Shown: positions 23,201 to 35,610 of the stretch, piece by piece
Position numbering within the stretch: position 1 is the stretch's first letter
Layout: the number at the start of each line of letters is the position of its first letter
Source: Salarias fasciatus
Lineage: Eukaryota > Chordata > Actinopteri > Blenniiformes > Blenniidae
Length of the DNA: 64,000 nt
Assembly (NCBI RefSeq): GCF_902148845.1
Contig: NC_043755.1
Location: 6,431,790 to 6,495,789, forward strand
Direction: 5' to 3'
The notes under the pieces: generated by a model
Told to the model about the DNA's origin: nothing
Database searches by the model: none
Seen by the model: the letters and a program-made list of their open reading frames with translations, nothing else
Position numbers and translations under genes: made by a program

Positions 23201-24023
23201 GTCCATTTTCTTTCCCTGTCTCGTCCCTCTTGAAGGTCCTGGTCCTTCAAACACGTTCTTCATTAATGTGATTGCTGGAATCGGGGCCGTGGTTCTCGTG
23301 ATGTTTGCGGCGGTGGTTCTCGTCACACACAAGTTAACAAAACGTTTCACTCAGAGAGAGCCGAGTCATCCAGTGCTCCAACAATCTGAAGATTCCCCAG
23401 AATCATGCAAGGTTTGGCTTCCTACTCGTCTGTTTCTTCTCTTTTCTCAGCCAGCCACACATCAGATGTTATTAATTCATTTACTCTCGTCTCACAGCAA
23501 ATCCTGATCGTGAGTGAGGAGCCCTCACAGACCGACACTGCCGTTCCTCACAGCCTCACGAGTGAACAAGAAGGTTCCAATCTGCCCGACTGCGTCCCCC
23601 TGGAAATCAAGAGTGAGTGCATCGCAGCGCGCGCTGCCTGCCAGCAGCTTCGGCCTACAGTGGACTATTGTAACCAGCTCTTATCTCTGTCCTTCAACGC
23701 CCGTCTTCTGTTTCCCCTTTGCAGTCTCTGACCTGATCTACACTGTGCTGGATCTGGTGTCGGCGCTGCAGGTCAAGCAGCTGGTGCGCTCTCTCGGCGT
23801 GAACGACACGGAAATCGAACAGGCGGAGCTGGATTACCGGTCCTGCCGAGAGGCTCACTACCAGATGCTGCGGGTCTGGGCCGAGAGGGGCTCGCGTGCC
23901 GGCGGCGGGGGCCACGGAGGAATGCTGCACCGGCCGCTGCTGGAGGAGCTGCTGGACAAACTGAGAAAGATGCATCTGGGAAACGCAGCCGAACAGCTCG
24001 AGACGAAATACGAAATTCAGTGA
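20269..24023 (+). CDS. tnfrsf1a: TNF receptor 1 (TNFRSF1A) with death domain
   Basis: Nine coding exons (20269-20340, 20455-20566, 20655-20780, 20881-21036, 21129-21207, 22031-22083, 23236-23411, 23498-23612, 23725-24023) join in phase to 395 residues. After a signal peptide in exon 1, exons 2-6 encode about four cysteine-rich repeats, starting with VCCNKCPPG and including CAKCPKGQYRDS, CQCKPGFYR and CGCKENYHRVNNQCEPC. A transmembrane helix lies at about 207-230. The last exon (297-395) is a death domain: VRSLGVNDTEIEQAELD, a WAERG segment, and LLEELLDKLRKMHLGNAAEQLE. A glycine-rich loop (RAGGGGHGG) interrupts the domain before its fifth helix. The receptor binds TNF at the cell surface and recruits TRADD through the death domain to drive NF-kB or cell death. 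Splicing and domain order match vertebrate TNFR1, which neighbours PLEKHG6 in mammals as here. Confidence 0.92.
21208..23235. other. Introns 5 and 6 of tnfrsf1a, no other feature
   Basis: Apart from the small exon at 22031-22083, these 2 kb are AT-rich intron. I see no additional gene. There is no complete mobile element. Confidence 0.55.
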
Positions 24024-26000
24024 TTCTGCAGCATGTGCCACGAACAATGGAAAAACGAGCAAAACCAAGTACTGGTCTCTGTTGTGAGACGCGCTCACGA
24101 CTGGGAAGGACACAGAGAAATGGTGCTGAAAACAGAGAGGCAGTTCGACTTCAGAAGACCTGGAGCTTTTGACCAAACAGAAAGACTGAGCAAAAGATCA
24201 AATAAGTCAGATTGACTGAAGCCTTTTTTCAAAGAATATTTTACAGAATGTGTGTAGTATATGTATATATTTTTATATCAATCCTAAGAACGTTTTGGTG
24301 CTGTGGTTATCACTCTGGCCTCACAGCACAAAGACACCTGTTTGAGTTTGGACCCTTTCCTTTAGGAATTGTAGGGTTTGCTGCAGGTTCTCCTTTATAC
24401 CACAATCCAAAGACATTCATACTGCCGAGACCATACAGGTATAGGCAACAATTATTGACAGTCTTTTATTTTTCCTTTTCTTTGTGAGAGTTAGATGAAT
24501 GGACTTGGACAGCTCATAGTTACTCCAACTCTGTCCAGGAAACAGAAGCTAACCTCCAAAAACTCAGTATATCATATGCTTCAATCTGAACAATATAAAC
24601 ATGATTACCAGTATTTGTGGTCTGATGGGGATTTACGTGGTTCAAGTATTTTTTAAGAGTTTTAGAGATGAATGCGTTCGCTGGACAGAACCTTTGACTG
24701 AGCTCTTTTTAGCTAAACAGGTATTTTTTTTTGTCAGCTATACAAGGTGAAATGTTACTTTCTCAGTGGAAACATGAGAAAAGTATCAATGCGTGAGAGT
24801 AACTTTCAACAAGAAGGTGAATCAGCAGATTTTCAAAAAGTTGGACTGATTCTCCGGCCTTGACGCATTCTTCTCTAAGATTTCATTTCTTTAGTTGTCA
24901 ATCTATGCAAACATATAGAAATGTTAGTTTAAATATAGAAAAATGTGTTTAAATGTTGCTGACTACAAACTGTACAACTGTATTCTCACTTAGCTTTTTA
25001 AGAAAAAGTAGTTTGTTATTCAACAGTGGCCAGTGCAATGATCTTTGATGTGTTGTTTTTTTTGTTTTGTTTTTTTTTCCAAATTTCAGTCTTTTTTCCT
25101 TAGTATGAAAATTGTTGAATCACTGTAAATCTTGACACCCGAGGCGGTGCCACAGGGTAGGCTGGTATTAGTGGGTTTTGTCCACTCTGCGGAGCAGACC
25201 TCTGCCTCAGCTCTGAAGGCCTTCCGCAGCGCCAGTCATCGCTCTGAACCCCATCATGCAAGCATTATTCATCACTGCAGGAAAAACGCGAGACACGCCT
25301 TGTCTCAGTCTGCCTCAGCCAAGTAACTCTTCTAATACCGGTCCTGGCATGCAGATGGAGATATGAATCATTAACACTTCACACACACCGAAAGAAATGT
25401 CATTTCAAAGCCCGCTGGCCCTGTTGGACACTGTATTAGACATTAAGCTCATTTACCGACTGAACAGGGAGTGTTAAACCATGTTCTGCAGCTCTTCAAA
25501 GTTAATATATCACTTTTAAATAAATATATATGTATATATCTAAAGTGTACTGTGACTTTCATTTGCCCGGCAGTGCGTGTGGGGTGTGTGTAGATAACAT
25601 TTTTATGAGGAAAAGCTATTTAAGAATGTAATCGCTTGTTTGCCTGCAGGCTCGGTGTCGCTCTACATTCCAGCTTGTAGCTTTAAATCACCCGACAGAT
25701 TTTAGTGCGTGATCTTTATTTTAAACATCTCCTTTGTCTACTTCCCCATCATCACACCTTTTTTCTTTTTTTCTTCAACCGGTTTCCTTTTTACTGTAAC
25801 AACTGGCATCCTTCCTTTAGATAAGAAGCTAAATCAGTTGTCTGAGGACACCCTCATCCTGCTAAAATGATTTCCTTCTGCTTATTTTGGGGGTGATCAA
25901 TACTCCTGACTGACGTGGAACAACAGTAGCCCATCCTCAAAGGGATCAGTCACCACCTCTGCTCCACTTAAGCGCTTCTCACTGCCGCACATCAACCGCC
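24024..26000. other. tnfrsf1a 3' UTR and intergenic spacer
   Basis: A poly(A) signal candidate AATAAA lies at 25519-25524, which would give a 3' UTR of about 1.5 kb containing a SINE relic. AT-rich motifs (TAAATATATATGTATATAT) follow it. No coding exon is supported before the plekhg6 start. Confidence 0.45.
24293..24425 (+). mobile_element. Degenerate V-SINE-like element in the tnfrsf1a 3' region
   Basis: The sequence GGTGCTGTGGTTATCACTCT with GCCTCACAGCACAAAGACAC and CAATCCAAAGACATTC resembles the plus-strand tRNA-derived SINE head and tail seen reversed near 13.8 kb. It is diverged and probably old. Confidence 0.5.
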
Positions 26001-26159
26001 TGTGTCTCTGCACTGATTTGTTTGGCTGCAGAATCCAGTTGATCCCGTCCAACCAGTTGCAGGGCGCAGGTGAAAGGAAGAGAGGGAGGGACCGATCAGG
26101 GCCGAAAAGAAAGAGGAGGAGAAAGCGAGCAGAAACCAAAGATGACGGTGTGAGGCAAA

Positions 26160-29100
26160 ATGGATCCAACCAAGCCCAGGTAAAGTCTATAATTTTATCC
26201 ATTCAGAGAGCAGCTCGCAGTTTGGGAAACACACACGATAGTTTGGTTATTGTGAGCGGAAGATCTTGGCTCTTGTAATCAATACACCGAGTATTGATGT
26301 TGAAGGACTTTAACAGATTCATCAGCTCTGGTGGGGCGTTTGATTTGTTGATTCACTGTTGCTTATAAAGCACCAGGACGTACAATTATGTATTGACTCA
26401 TTATCAGTCTTCAAAAGTGGCAAAGTGTTACAGTTTGGGTATAATTACTCTTCAGACACATTCAGTGTCAGTAGAGCGATACAGAGTGACTGTGAGCCGG
26501 AGCGACTCTTCTGGAAGCATTTGCGTCAATCCTTTTCACTTTGGCAGTGAGATAGATGCTGTACTTGAGTAGTGAAGCGTACCTGCCTGCTTGTCTTTGT
26601 CTTTGTTTTGTATCTTCTAAAACAACAAAAATATAATTTTTCCAAACAAATATTTAAATGCGTGTATTTTAAGCTGCAGCCTTTAACCAGTATTTGTATA
26701 TAAAAAGGCACTTGCATTTTCACCACATTGGAGAACTGTGTGAAACAGCTTCCTGAGAACTGAGAGGAATTCTTCACTGTAACTCAAAGCTCCTGCAGGA
26801 CATGCTGCAAGTTGCTGCAAGCTGTCAGATGAGTCTATAAAGACACAGTGTGTCAGAGGAGTCGGAGACATGTGAAACTGTCGGTGTCTTGTTCTGTTGG
26901 TGTTTGTGTCTGGTTATCCCACTCAGCCCTGGAATTTACTACTGTATGTCGAGAGAGAGAACAGGGGTCCGCCAAGGCAAATGTAAGGATTTCTGAAGCT
27001 TTTTGTTGTCTAGACATCCCAGGGACAGTTAATCTCTTACTGGTAGAGTTTTTAAAGCTCTCTCTGAAATCCATTTCTTTGTTTACTTTTCTTTTACCAT
27101 TTGCATGTCTGTTGTTTTTAAGTTGTCATTCTGTTTGGTATGAATGGGTTGTGAGATGGAAAAGAAAAAAAGATAATCATATTTACCTCAGGAAAATGTT
27201 TTTCAATATTTAGCTTTTTGATTTTACTGCAAATAAGCTGGATTATTGTTCTTCTGGTGTGTTATAGTGAGTGTATAAAATAACAGAAGGTCCAGAAGAT
27301 GTCCACATTACCACATCCAGGGATTCTAACTGGAACAAGTCAAAACGATTAGAAACTCATATTGACATGAATTATCCGATAGGATTTATGTTACTCGTAA
27401 TTATCAATGCTGATGCGGTTTTGTTTGTTTCTATTGAAGTTTTATACAGGAAATCCAGCATTATACTGTAAGCATATCTGGGAGAATTGCTGGTTCATAT
27501 CACTGTGTTTTTTTTCTTTGAAAGCCTTTGCTTGTAAGAAATGATTCTCTTCTTGCCTCCACACACCTTCTTCCGATAATGAGTAACTTTGTGTGCTTTT
27601 CCCTCAGCCTGACTGCAAAGGCGCCACATGTAAACAATGGAGGGGCAAATGATTCACTCCTGGAGGAAACAGCGCTGAGCAGAGAGGCCGTAGACCCTGA
27701 CAGGCTGAGGGACATGGAGCCAGATGTTGACCTGACAGCAGCTGCAGAGTTAAGCTATCACCACAGGGGGTCAGAAGACAAGCAGAAATACAGCACGATG
27801 GGCTATCAGGCAAGTGGAAGCACACTGTGAGAGGAAATGCTTCAGCGCATTCGCTCAGCTTTGGTAAAAATATTGCAACAAAGTTTTTGCATTTATGTTA
27901 AAACTCTGCCTCACCCTGCTGTGAATTTTTTGTCACCCAGCTACAGTACTAGATGGTTTCACAACACTGAATCTTAAGCATATAAAGAAACTAATATGAT
28001 ATAATTAGCACAAGTAGCCCAATGACTGACTGTATGCTCTCAAAAAAAGATATTGAACATGGTGAATTTGTAATTATTTCCATATTTGTGTTCTGATTTT
28101 ACTGCTTTAAGTTAAATTCAGCATTTTTACCTGCAACAGTGCAGAGTATCGTCATGTTGCCTTTATGTCTTATTTCTCACTCGGTAACTGCTGACATTAT
28201 CTTGAAAGTAGTGCAGCTGTGTTCATTCCGTATCTTGCAGGGCCCCAGTCCTGCATATTAATGCTTTCCTGTCTAAAACACATCTGAATTTGTTGACGGT
28301 GTCGTCTTGAAGCTCAGAAAGAGTTGAGAGCGTGCAGGGCTGCAGTCATCCAGGACTAGAAAGGCCTGCCTCGCCTCAACTCCCGTCTCGCGACAAGAAA
28401 CACAGCTGAAACGCTTTGCACATTTATCTGCTTGTTTCTTCACCATCAACAGAGACGGACGAAGGAGAAGGTGGTGACCGACTTTGCAACTCTGAGTAAA
28501 GGCTCCTCTGCTGGCGGAAAACCCCGAGCTGCACTGAGGCAGGTCCTGTTCAGTCAGGGAGTGTCTGACAAGACGTCTGAGGTATTCTGTTGTCTGAATA
28601 TCAAACTGCTTCCTGGCCTACGTAGAGACAGATATGGACTTGCTCCATACGTGTCCGCCCACTTAAACACTTAAATCAACTGTCAGCTCTGCTCGTGCTG
28701 CTCGGTTGGCATTTTTCTAAATGTAACATGTAACAACAAACATTCCCGACAAAGCGTCTGGAGTTCTGGTTCATTCCAACATGAGCTCTTCTTCCGTTCT
28801 CTCATTTACTTTTATATTCTTTCTGTTTCTGCCTCATTTTGACCATCCAGCAAGAGCGAGGTCAGCTGGATGGGTTGAAGCAGGACCTGGAGAACTTCAC
28901 TGTGCCTGGCGATCTGAAATGGAGGTGGATGGAGGAAAATCAAGGAGCCACGCTGGAGAGCAGCTGGACAGACATAGTGCAGTCTCACTCGGTGAGGGCT
29001 CTGTATGCCTTTTTATTGCTGATCCTATTGAAAACAAATCCAAAGAAGTCCAAAGAAAGGGTTCTATTTCACCTTCAGCAAGATGCAGAAGTATTCATGT

Positions 29101-32100
29101 GACTGTTCAACAATTCAGGAACCACTGGGTCACAATTTGAGGAAGCTGAAAAGTACTGAGAGGAACTGATGCTGCCGGCCTTATTTAAAAGGACACAGCT
29201 TAGTTTGCACAATTTAAAGACCATCTCTCATCCTCTTCCCCTTCTTTGGCTCATATTTCATTTCATGGGCAGACCATGGCTAGGATGCAGAGGCACCAAC
29301 AGGAGGCGCTGTGGGAGTTTATCAGTACTGAACTCATCTACATCAACAAGCTTTTGATCATCAAAAATGTAAGATGTCAAACAGTGCAGTAAAAACCGTT
29401 TTGACACATTGAACACAAAGTGAGCTGGCATTTTCTGCAGGGTAACATACGTGTCTCCCTCTCTCAGCTGGTGATTGCGGCTCTTGTCTACCTGCGGCAG
29501 CGTGGGCATCTCCTGGAGGTCAGTCTGCAGCACCTGAATGCAGCGCTGCAGCACTGTAACACCCAATCCTCCAGTCGGCCCTGCAGCTCTCATTTCCACT
29601 GCTTTGCATACCACTGACATACATACTGACACAGCAAGAGCATCCGCTCAGCCTGAGACACTGAAACACTCAAGTGCAAATGGAACAAGTACCACAGGAA
29701 CTGGTTTCCCTTGAGTAGTCGGAAAAATTTCTCATTCAGACGGCTTGAAGATTTTTTTTCTGTTGTTCTTTAAATGACTAATTATGTGTTTTCTGGAACA
29801 GATGGCCCCTGCGATGGTTTTCTCCAATCTGCCCTCTGTCCTGTTTGCACACCAGCTGTTCTGGCAGGAAGTGATTTATCCCATGTTACACGAAGTCCGA
29901 AAGACGGGAAAACCTTTTGATCCCACGAGGCTAGAAGCTGGCTGCCTGCAGGTAAAATCTGACAGTCTGCAGGATGCACTGGCAGGGACAAAAGCTCAAA
30001 TAATGAGTTTTATCTAATGCAGTGCAGAACCATGTAGAAGAGCTTAGTAACACCATTCTGCAATACCTCAAATATTATCCTCAATATTTCAGCTGGGAAA
30101 TATTAGACTTCGAAACTGAGATTTCAAGTCATTGTTTTTGCAGGATTGCTAACATGGTAATATTAGGTAAAGGAGTTTTTATGATAAGAAGGCATTCACT
30201 ACTCTACACCACATAATAGCATCTGAACAAGTTGATGATCTAAACAAATTTTCCTTTTAAATGACATAAAATTTTCTCTTAAATGTCATTTATGTGAATT
30301 CTTTCAAAATAAATGCTGGATTTCAAAATATCTCAATCATGTTTGGTTCTTGTTTTTGCTTCCCAACATAATATTTAGATGGAAATTAACCCTCAATGCA
30401 GCCTTCTGATGCTTATGCCTTGTTCTGATTGTCTTTCATCATGCTCTCTTTTTTTGTTCTCAGTTTCATGAGCGCTTCTCCTCCTATAAACATTATTGCT
30501 GGGAAGAGAAGAACAACCTGGAGTTCTCTCGGAGCCAGATGGAGAACAACCCACATTTCCTCACTTTTGTCCAGGTATAGTGCAGCTGAGGTAACATCCA
30601 TAAAGGATACACAACAGCAACACAAAATACAAGTGAGGGTGAACGATAAGATGCACTGAAAGGATCTCCATCATTAACACGTTACGCGGATGTCTCCCAC
30701 GGTGCACACTGACTAAAATCACCATTAGTAATGCTGACACGGTGCATTTTGAGATTTTTTGATTATTTTTTCAGAGACAAGAAAACCACTGTCTCACCAG
30801 CTTCTCATCGAAAGTATTCATCTAGCACTTTTTGTTTCTGATTTCTTTTACATTCATTAGAGAAGTGAAGTTCAAATCTTCCAAAACCAAACAACAGTCC
30901 TGATGATTTAGAAAATAATTACTGCAAATTAAATGTAACTCTTAAGTGTAATTCTTGACTGGCCTTTTATCTTAACCAGTATTTACAGTACTGGTATATA
31001 TAGCTTCATATTGAGTTATTGTGGCCTCGGAATGAAGACTCACACATTTCATGAAGACAGTTTTTACTGAAGGCTCCATTTGTAACAGGATGTTTTCTGG
31101 TGTTCCCGTCCGGTCTAGTGGGTGGAGACTCACCCTCAGTGTCAGCGGATGCGTCTCGGAGAGATGCAGGCCAAACCTCATCTGCGGATCACCAAGTATC
31201 CCCTGCTGCTCAAAGCTGTGCTGAAGAACACTCAGGACCCCCAGGTCCAGCAGAAACTCAGAGGCATGGTGCGGACTGAATATTGACTTTCTGATTCACT
31301 GCTCGTTATTTATGGCCGAAGAATACAGTATCTCACTGTCCCTCGCTGTCTCACACTCATCTTCTCTGCCATTATTTATGCCCCAGCTGTCCACTGTAAA
31401 TAACTTTTTGGAGAGCATCAATGACTACCTGCGGCTGAAAGATGAGGAGCTGGCTCTCTCCATCTCGGCCGAGAGGGTGGAGGGCTACGAGGTGGAGGGA
31501 ATAAATGAAGAAATTGACAAGGTAAAAGGCATCTTTATGGCTGCTTGATGTGTCATTGTTTCTTTTTGCGGTTAGTTTGGAGCTCACTGTAGTGGTTTTA
31601 TCTCTTTGTTGTTGTATATGGTGTTTTTAAAGTTGTGTAACTAATTGCTCTGCCCTCCACAGTAGGGTCGGTCTGCTCATATTTGGAGTGAATAAAAGCA
31701 TTTCTTTAACAGCACGTTCGAGAGATCTGCCAGTTCGACCTGACGTGCCCCATCAGAGGAGTGGGGCCTGAAGTCATACGGAAGCTGCTGCTGGAGGAGA
31801 ACCTGAAGGTCCGCGGCAGAAAGGACAGTAAGGTGAGCAAAGCACTCAGCCGCTGCATATTTAAATCTCCGTCCCTGAAGCGTGCCTCTCATTATCGCCT
31901 CTCTTGTTCGTCGTGATGTAGCTGGAGGTGGTGGCTCTGCTTTTCTCGGATGTGCTTCTCATCACCAAAGTCCAGAAAAAGGGGGAACGACTGAAGGTGG
32001 TCCGGCCTCCTCTGGCCCTCGACAGGACTTTCTGCTTTGCGCTGAAAGACGGCTGTGAGTAACTGTTTCCTGAAGACGGCGCAGGTTTGGATCCAGCGTG

Positions 32101-32257
32101 GAAACAAAGCATGTTTGTTGTTTCTGGATCCTTCAGATTCGTTTGTTCTGGTGGAGGTTGGGGAGTTGCAGAGCGCCATGAACGTCCTCATTTTTGTAGC
32201 CAGCACCTCCGACAGCTGCTCCACGTGGGTTTCCACGATCCACAAGGCAAAGGTAAA

Positions 32258-32296
<39 letters not shown>

Positions 32297-35200
32297 ACGA
32301 TACGCTTTTGAAATTCTCTTTATCAGATTGAGCAATTTATGATGACATTTTCAATCTTTGTTCTGAACAGAAATATCTCAGTAAGTCCTGTGTGATTCAT
32401 TGAAGTCCCTGCAGTGATGCTCACCACTACTCACTGCGTCACCCTTATAATCCTTATTTATTTAGTATTTTGAGACGTCATTGCTTAACATGCACGACAA
32501 GCAAGCAGTCGCTTCAACTGCTGCAATCATATTCTATCACTCTGTCATTATATTGAAATGGGTAGTCACAGTTTGTCACATCTGCTGACTCGATCACTCA
32601 GTTTCTTATTTTGAACTGAACTTTTTGTCTAAACAAATCAATTAATATTACTACCATCACACTCTGCAGTACTTTGTCTTTAATGCGAGTTAGTGAATGA
32701 TCACATGGTGTCGACTGTTTCATCACTTTTTATCAACAATGTGAGCCTGTATATTAAAATTTGGTCAAACTGGTCCGAGGTTTATGGACACTTCCTATTT
32801 TTTTGGTCACATATATTTATGATTAAACCACCATTGACTTATTTTCCTTGTAATGATTAAGCATGTGCTCATTCCTGCTCAGGGTGTTCTCTTTCTCTAC
32901 AGCCCAAGCAAAAATACATACAAGCAACAGAAGCATAATTATTATGGTTACACAGTGAAGTGATTTGAGAAGTTTACTATCAGCATTTCACTAAGAGCTC
33001 ATCCATTTCATGAAACATAATTACAGACAACAAACATATGCTTTATTGTGTTTTAATTATTGTCATTTTGTCAGGAAACACTGAACAACCTGAGACAGAC
33101 GGAAAACAGCAGACTGGAGAAGTTAAGACTACATAAACCAGAGGCCAAACCGGTTTCAGAAGACAAGGCGGAGGTCACGGAGCCAGAAGATCACATCGTT
33201 ACACTTCCAAAAAGTGAATCATTTGCAGATGAAATGACGAAAGGATACATTGGCTCTCACTCAGCGAACTATTCCAGAGAAACACGGTATCAGTCTCCGA
33301 ATGAGGTGGCTGCTAACAACTCTTCATCGTCGTCATTGCACTCTCGTCATATTCTTCATACTCCCAGATTACTGCACAGGAGGACTGCAGTCAAACAGCC
33401 TCAGAGCTCACAGTACGAATGGATCGAACTGAAAGGATATCAAGGTGCCAACCACACGACGGAGGACAAATCTAGGATTGCTGAAACTGCACTGACAGAT
33501 GACCACAGGTCAAAATCCGTCGACAATCTGGATGTTTTCAGTCAGAGATTCAACACGACGAGACCCCAGAATCTTTTCCTTGGTGGACTACCAGACGTTG
33601 ACTACCCAACAGAAGAAGAAAGCACTTTACAAATTCACAGCCAGCCGGCGACTCCCAGCAACGGTCTGGCGTTGTTGGCGTTGCCGGGAGACCCTGGCTC
33701 CCGGCTGGACGGCCGCAGATATTCCAGCAGCAGTCAGTCCGAGGCGTCTCCAGATATCCGGAGCTTTGCAAGAAATTTGAAGTCGCCTGGTTTACGGAGG
33801 AGGAGGCCGATCAGCACGAACCAGAGCGCCTCACTTCAAGCACTGAAGCACTCCTCACAAGGCTCCACGCGGGCTGACGCTTCCCCAAACGACTACTCCG
33901 GTTCTAACTCGGACTCTGAGGTCAGTCTGGATCTTAAAAGAAACTCTCTTGCCTCTGGCGGCAGCCCAAATTCACACCGGGTGCTCAAACTGAGCTCCCT
34001 GAAGCCACACCAGGACAAGTTTTGGAATATGTTCGAAGAAGATGAAGATCGTCACATCTTCTCTGAATCTGAGCTTCCTGATTTGAACCCCCATCACGAA
34101 AAGCCTAAGCTGAAAACTCAGAGGAGTGCCTCCAATCCCCAGATTGTCATTGAACCAGGACTTGAAGCTCGCCTGTACTCAAGCAGTATGCGTACTAGCT
34201 CCCTCAGCTCGATGCATAAATCAGACGAACGCCTGTCGCCGCTCATGGGCCTCTTAGAGCGAGCTAAAGAAAGAAAGAGGGACAAAAACGTCCCACAGAT
34301 GAGATTCAAGTACCCTCCTCCCTCGCCCTCGGTCTCCACCACTCCTTCACCCCCACCCAGCAACAGCGACAGAGACACGGAGTGGGAGGACACGCCGCCG
34401 CTGATGAGAAGCAGAGCGCGCACCGTGAGTAAAGGATGGAAGGAGCAGCTGGTGGACGGAGACGACGACAGCCTGAGGAACAGGTCAGGATTCACTCTCT
34501 CACTGAATGCTGCAAGTCCAGAAACTGAACGGGCTTCATTTTGACAAATAACATCATCAATCAAGGGAATGGAATTAATTTGGAATTAAGTTTAAATCTG
34601 AATAAACCTGCTGGTTTATTCTCCTTCGGGAGCTGAATTCTATGTAAATTGGGCATGACTTTACTCTGGTCATTCTGCACACGCTCGTCTGTCGCAATGA
34701 CGCAATATTCCAAGATGGCGGCCCTCGGCCCGCGGTTTGACTAATGCAGAGACGATTTATTTAAAGGGATCCTTAGAAGAAAAGACGCAAAACAATGCAG
34801 ACATTTTCAAAGCTGTAGCATCAAAGTTAATCCGGAAATAAAGAGAGAAACTGCTGCCAACATGCTTTGTTTACCTCTGCAGAACGCTTTGCAGTTGAAG
34901 AGAATGTAATTCTTTGTTTTTCCCTTGTAAACATGAAGCTTGTGAATATAATTCAGAAATACTTTATTCAGAAAAAAAAAAATCCTGAATTTTAAAAAAA
35001 ACCCATGTAACCAAACTTACTGGGATTCAGATGAATGAACCTCCCTGTGTGGGTGTCCGAGGCTCGGCTGGTAGAGATACTCAATAGATAAAGACAACAT
35101 ACACTGTCTGCACTTTTTTTTTTTAACTTTCCCTAACACTGCAATATCACACACACACACACACTCATATTCTCCTCAACATGGAACTGTGCTAAGTTGG

Positions 35201-35610
35201 TAAACCCTGAATACTGAGATGACTATTCAGGTTGTGGGAGGACGCTTATTATTCAACTCTGCTCTGAGAATGGAAACTTTAAATTACAGATTCTTTGTGT
35301 TTTTAACCGCAACTCTGCACATAGAATCAAAGCGGAATTAAAACACGAAATCGTGTAAAATCAAGAGTTTTTTTGGTAAAAAAGCTACGTTTATCATTTC
35401 TTCTGACCTGCTTCACCCTGTGGCTCCTCCAGCATGGCCTTCGCTGATGGGGTGAACGTCGACTGGTCCGGCTGGTGCTTCGACGACGATGAAGTCATGG
35501 ATCATCTGCAGCCCAGAGAGGAGACGCTCCTGGAAGGGATCAACCGATCTTTGAACTCTCGGGCTCTGAAGGACATTTCGGAGCACAACGACGAGTGTAG
35601 TGAGGTATAG
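26160..35610 (+). CDS. plekhg6: PLEKHG6, Rho guanine-nucleotide exchange factor (DH-PH)
   Basis: Fifteen coding exons join in phase to 1,046 residues: 26160-26179, 27608-27809, 28453-28581, 28851-28991, 29273-29368, 29468-29518, 29802-29951, 30464-30574, 31119-31268, 31387-31521, 31713-31832, 31922-32054, 32137-32252, 33075-34483 and 35433-35610. Residues about 96-111 hold the conserved PRAALRQVLFSQGVSDK. The DH domain spans about 165-390 (QRHQQEALWEFISTELIYI; KPHLRITKYPLLLKAVLK) and PH about 405-518. DH domains load GTP onto Rho GTPases at the cortex. The remaining half is a Ser/Pro-rich, probably disordered tail, mostly one 1.4-kb exon, ending in CSEV like the xSEV end of mammalian PLEKHG5/6. 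RKTGKPFDPTRLEAG and NPHFLTFVQW resemble PLEKHG6 more than PLEKHG5, and TNFRSF1A is its mammalian neighbour. The model exceeds human PLEKHG6 (about 790 residues). Intron 2 uses a GC donor. Confidence 0.9.
32257..32298. repeat. (CA)n microsatellite in a plekhg6 intron
   Basis: About 36 bases of CA repeat begin five bases after the exon 13 donor. The repeat lies right next to the splice site, so length changes might affect splicing of this exon. Confidence 0.9.
32299..33074. other. plekhg6 intron 13, no other feature
   Basis: The intron of about 0.8 kb between the end of the PH domain and the large tail exon is AT-rich and shows no recognisable element. Confidence 0.6.
34484..35432. other. plekhg6 intron 14 with a YY1-like motif cluster
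   Basis: The intron before the terminal coding exon contains TGACGCAATATTCCAAGATG followed by GCGGCC at 34698-34723, resembling a C/EBP or CRE half-site next to a YY1 site. It also has a short CA tract at 35150-35164. No coding exon was seen. Confidence 0.4.

Noticed and set aside
26160-35610. PLEKHG5 as the identity of the RhoGEF
   Set aside because: Some DH residues (HPQCQR) recall PLEKHG5, but the GKPFDP and NPxFxxFVQW segments and all neighbours fit PLEKHG6.
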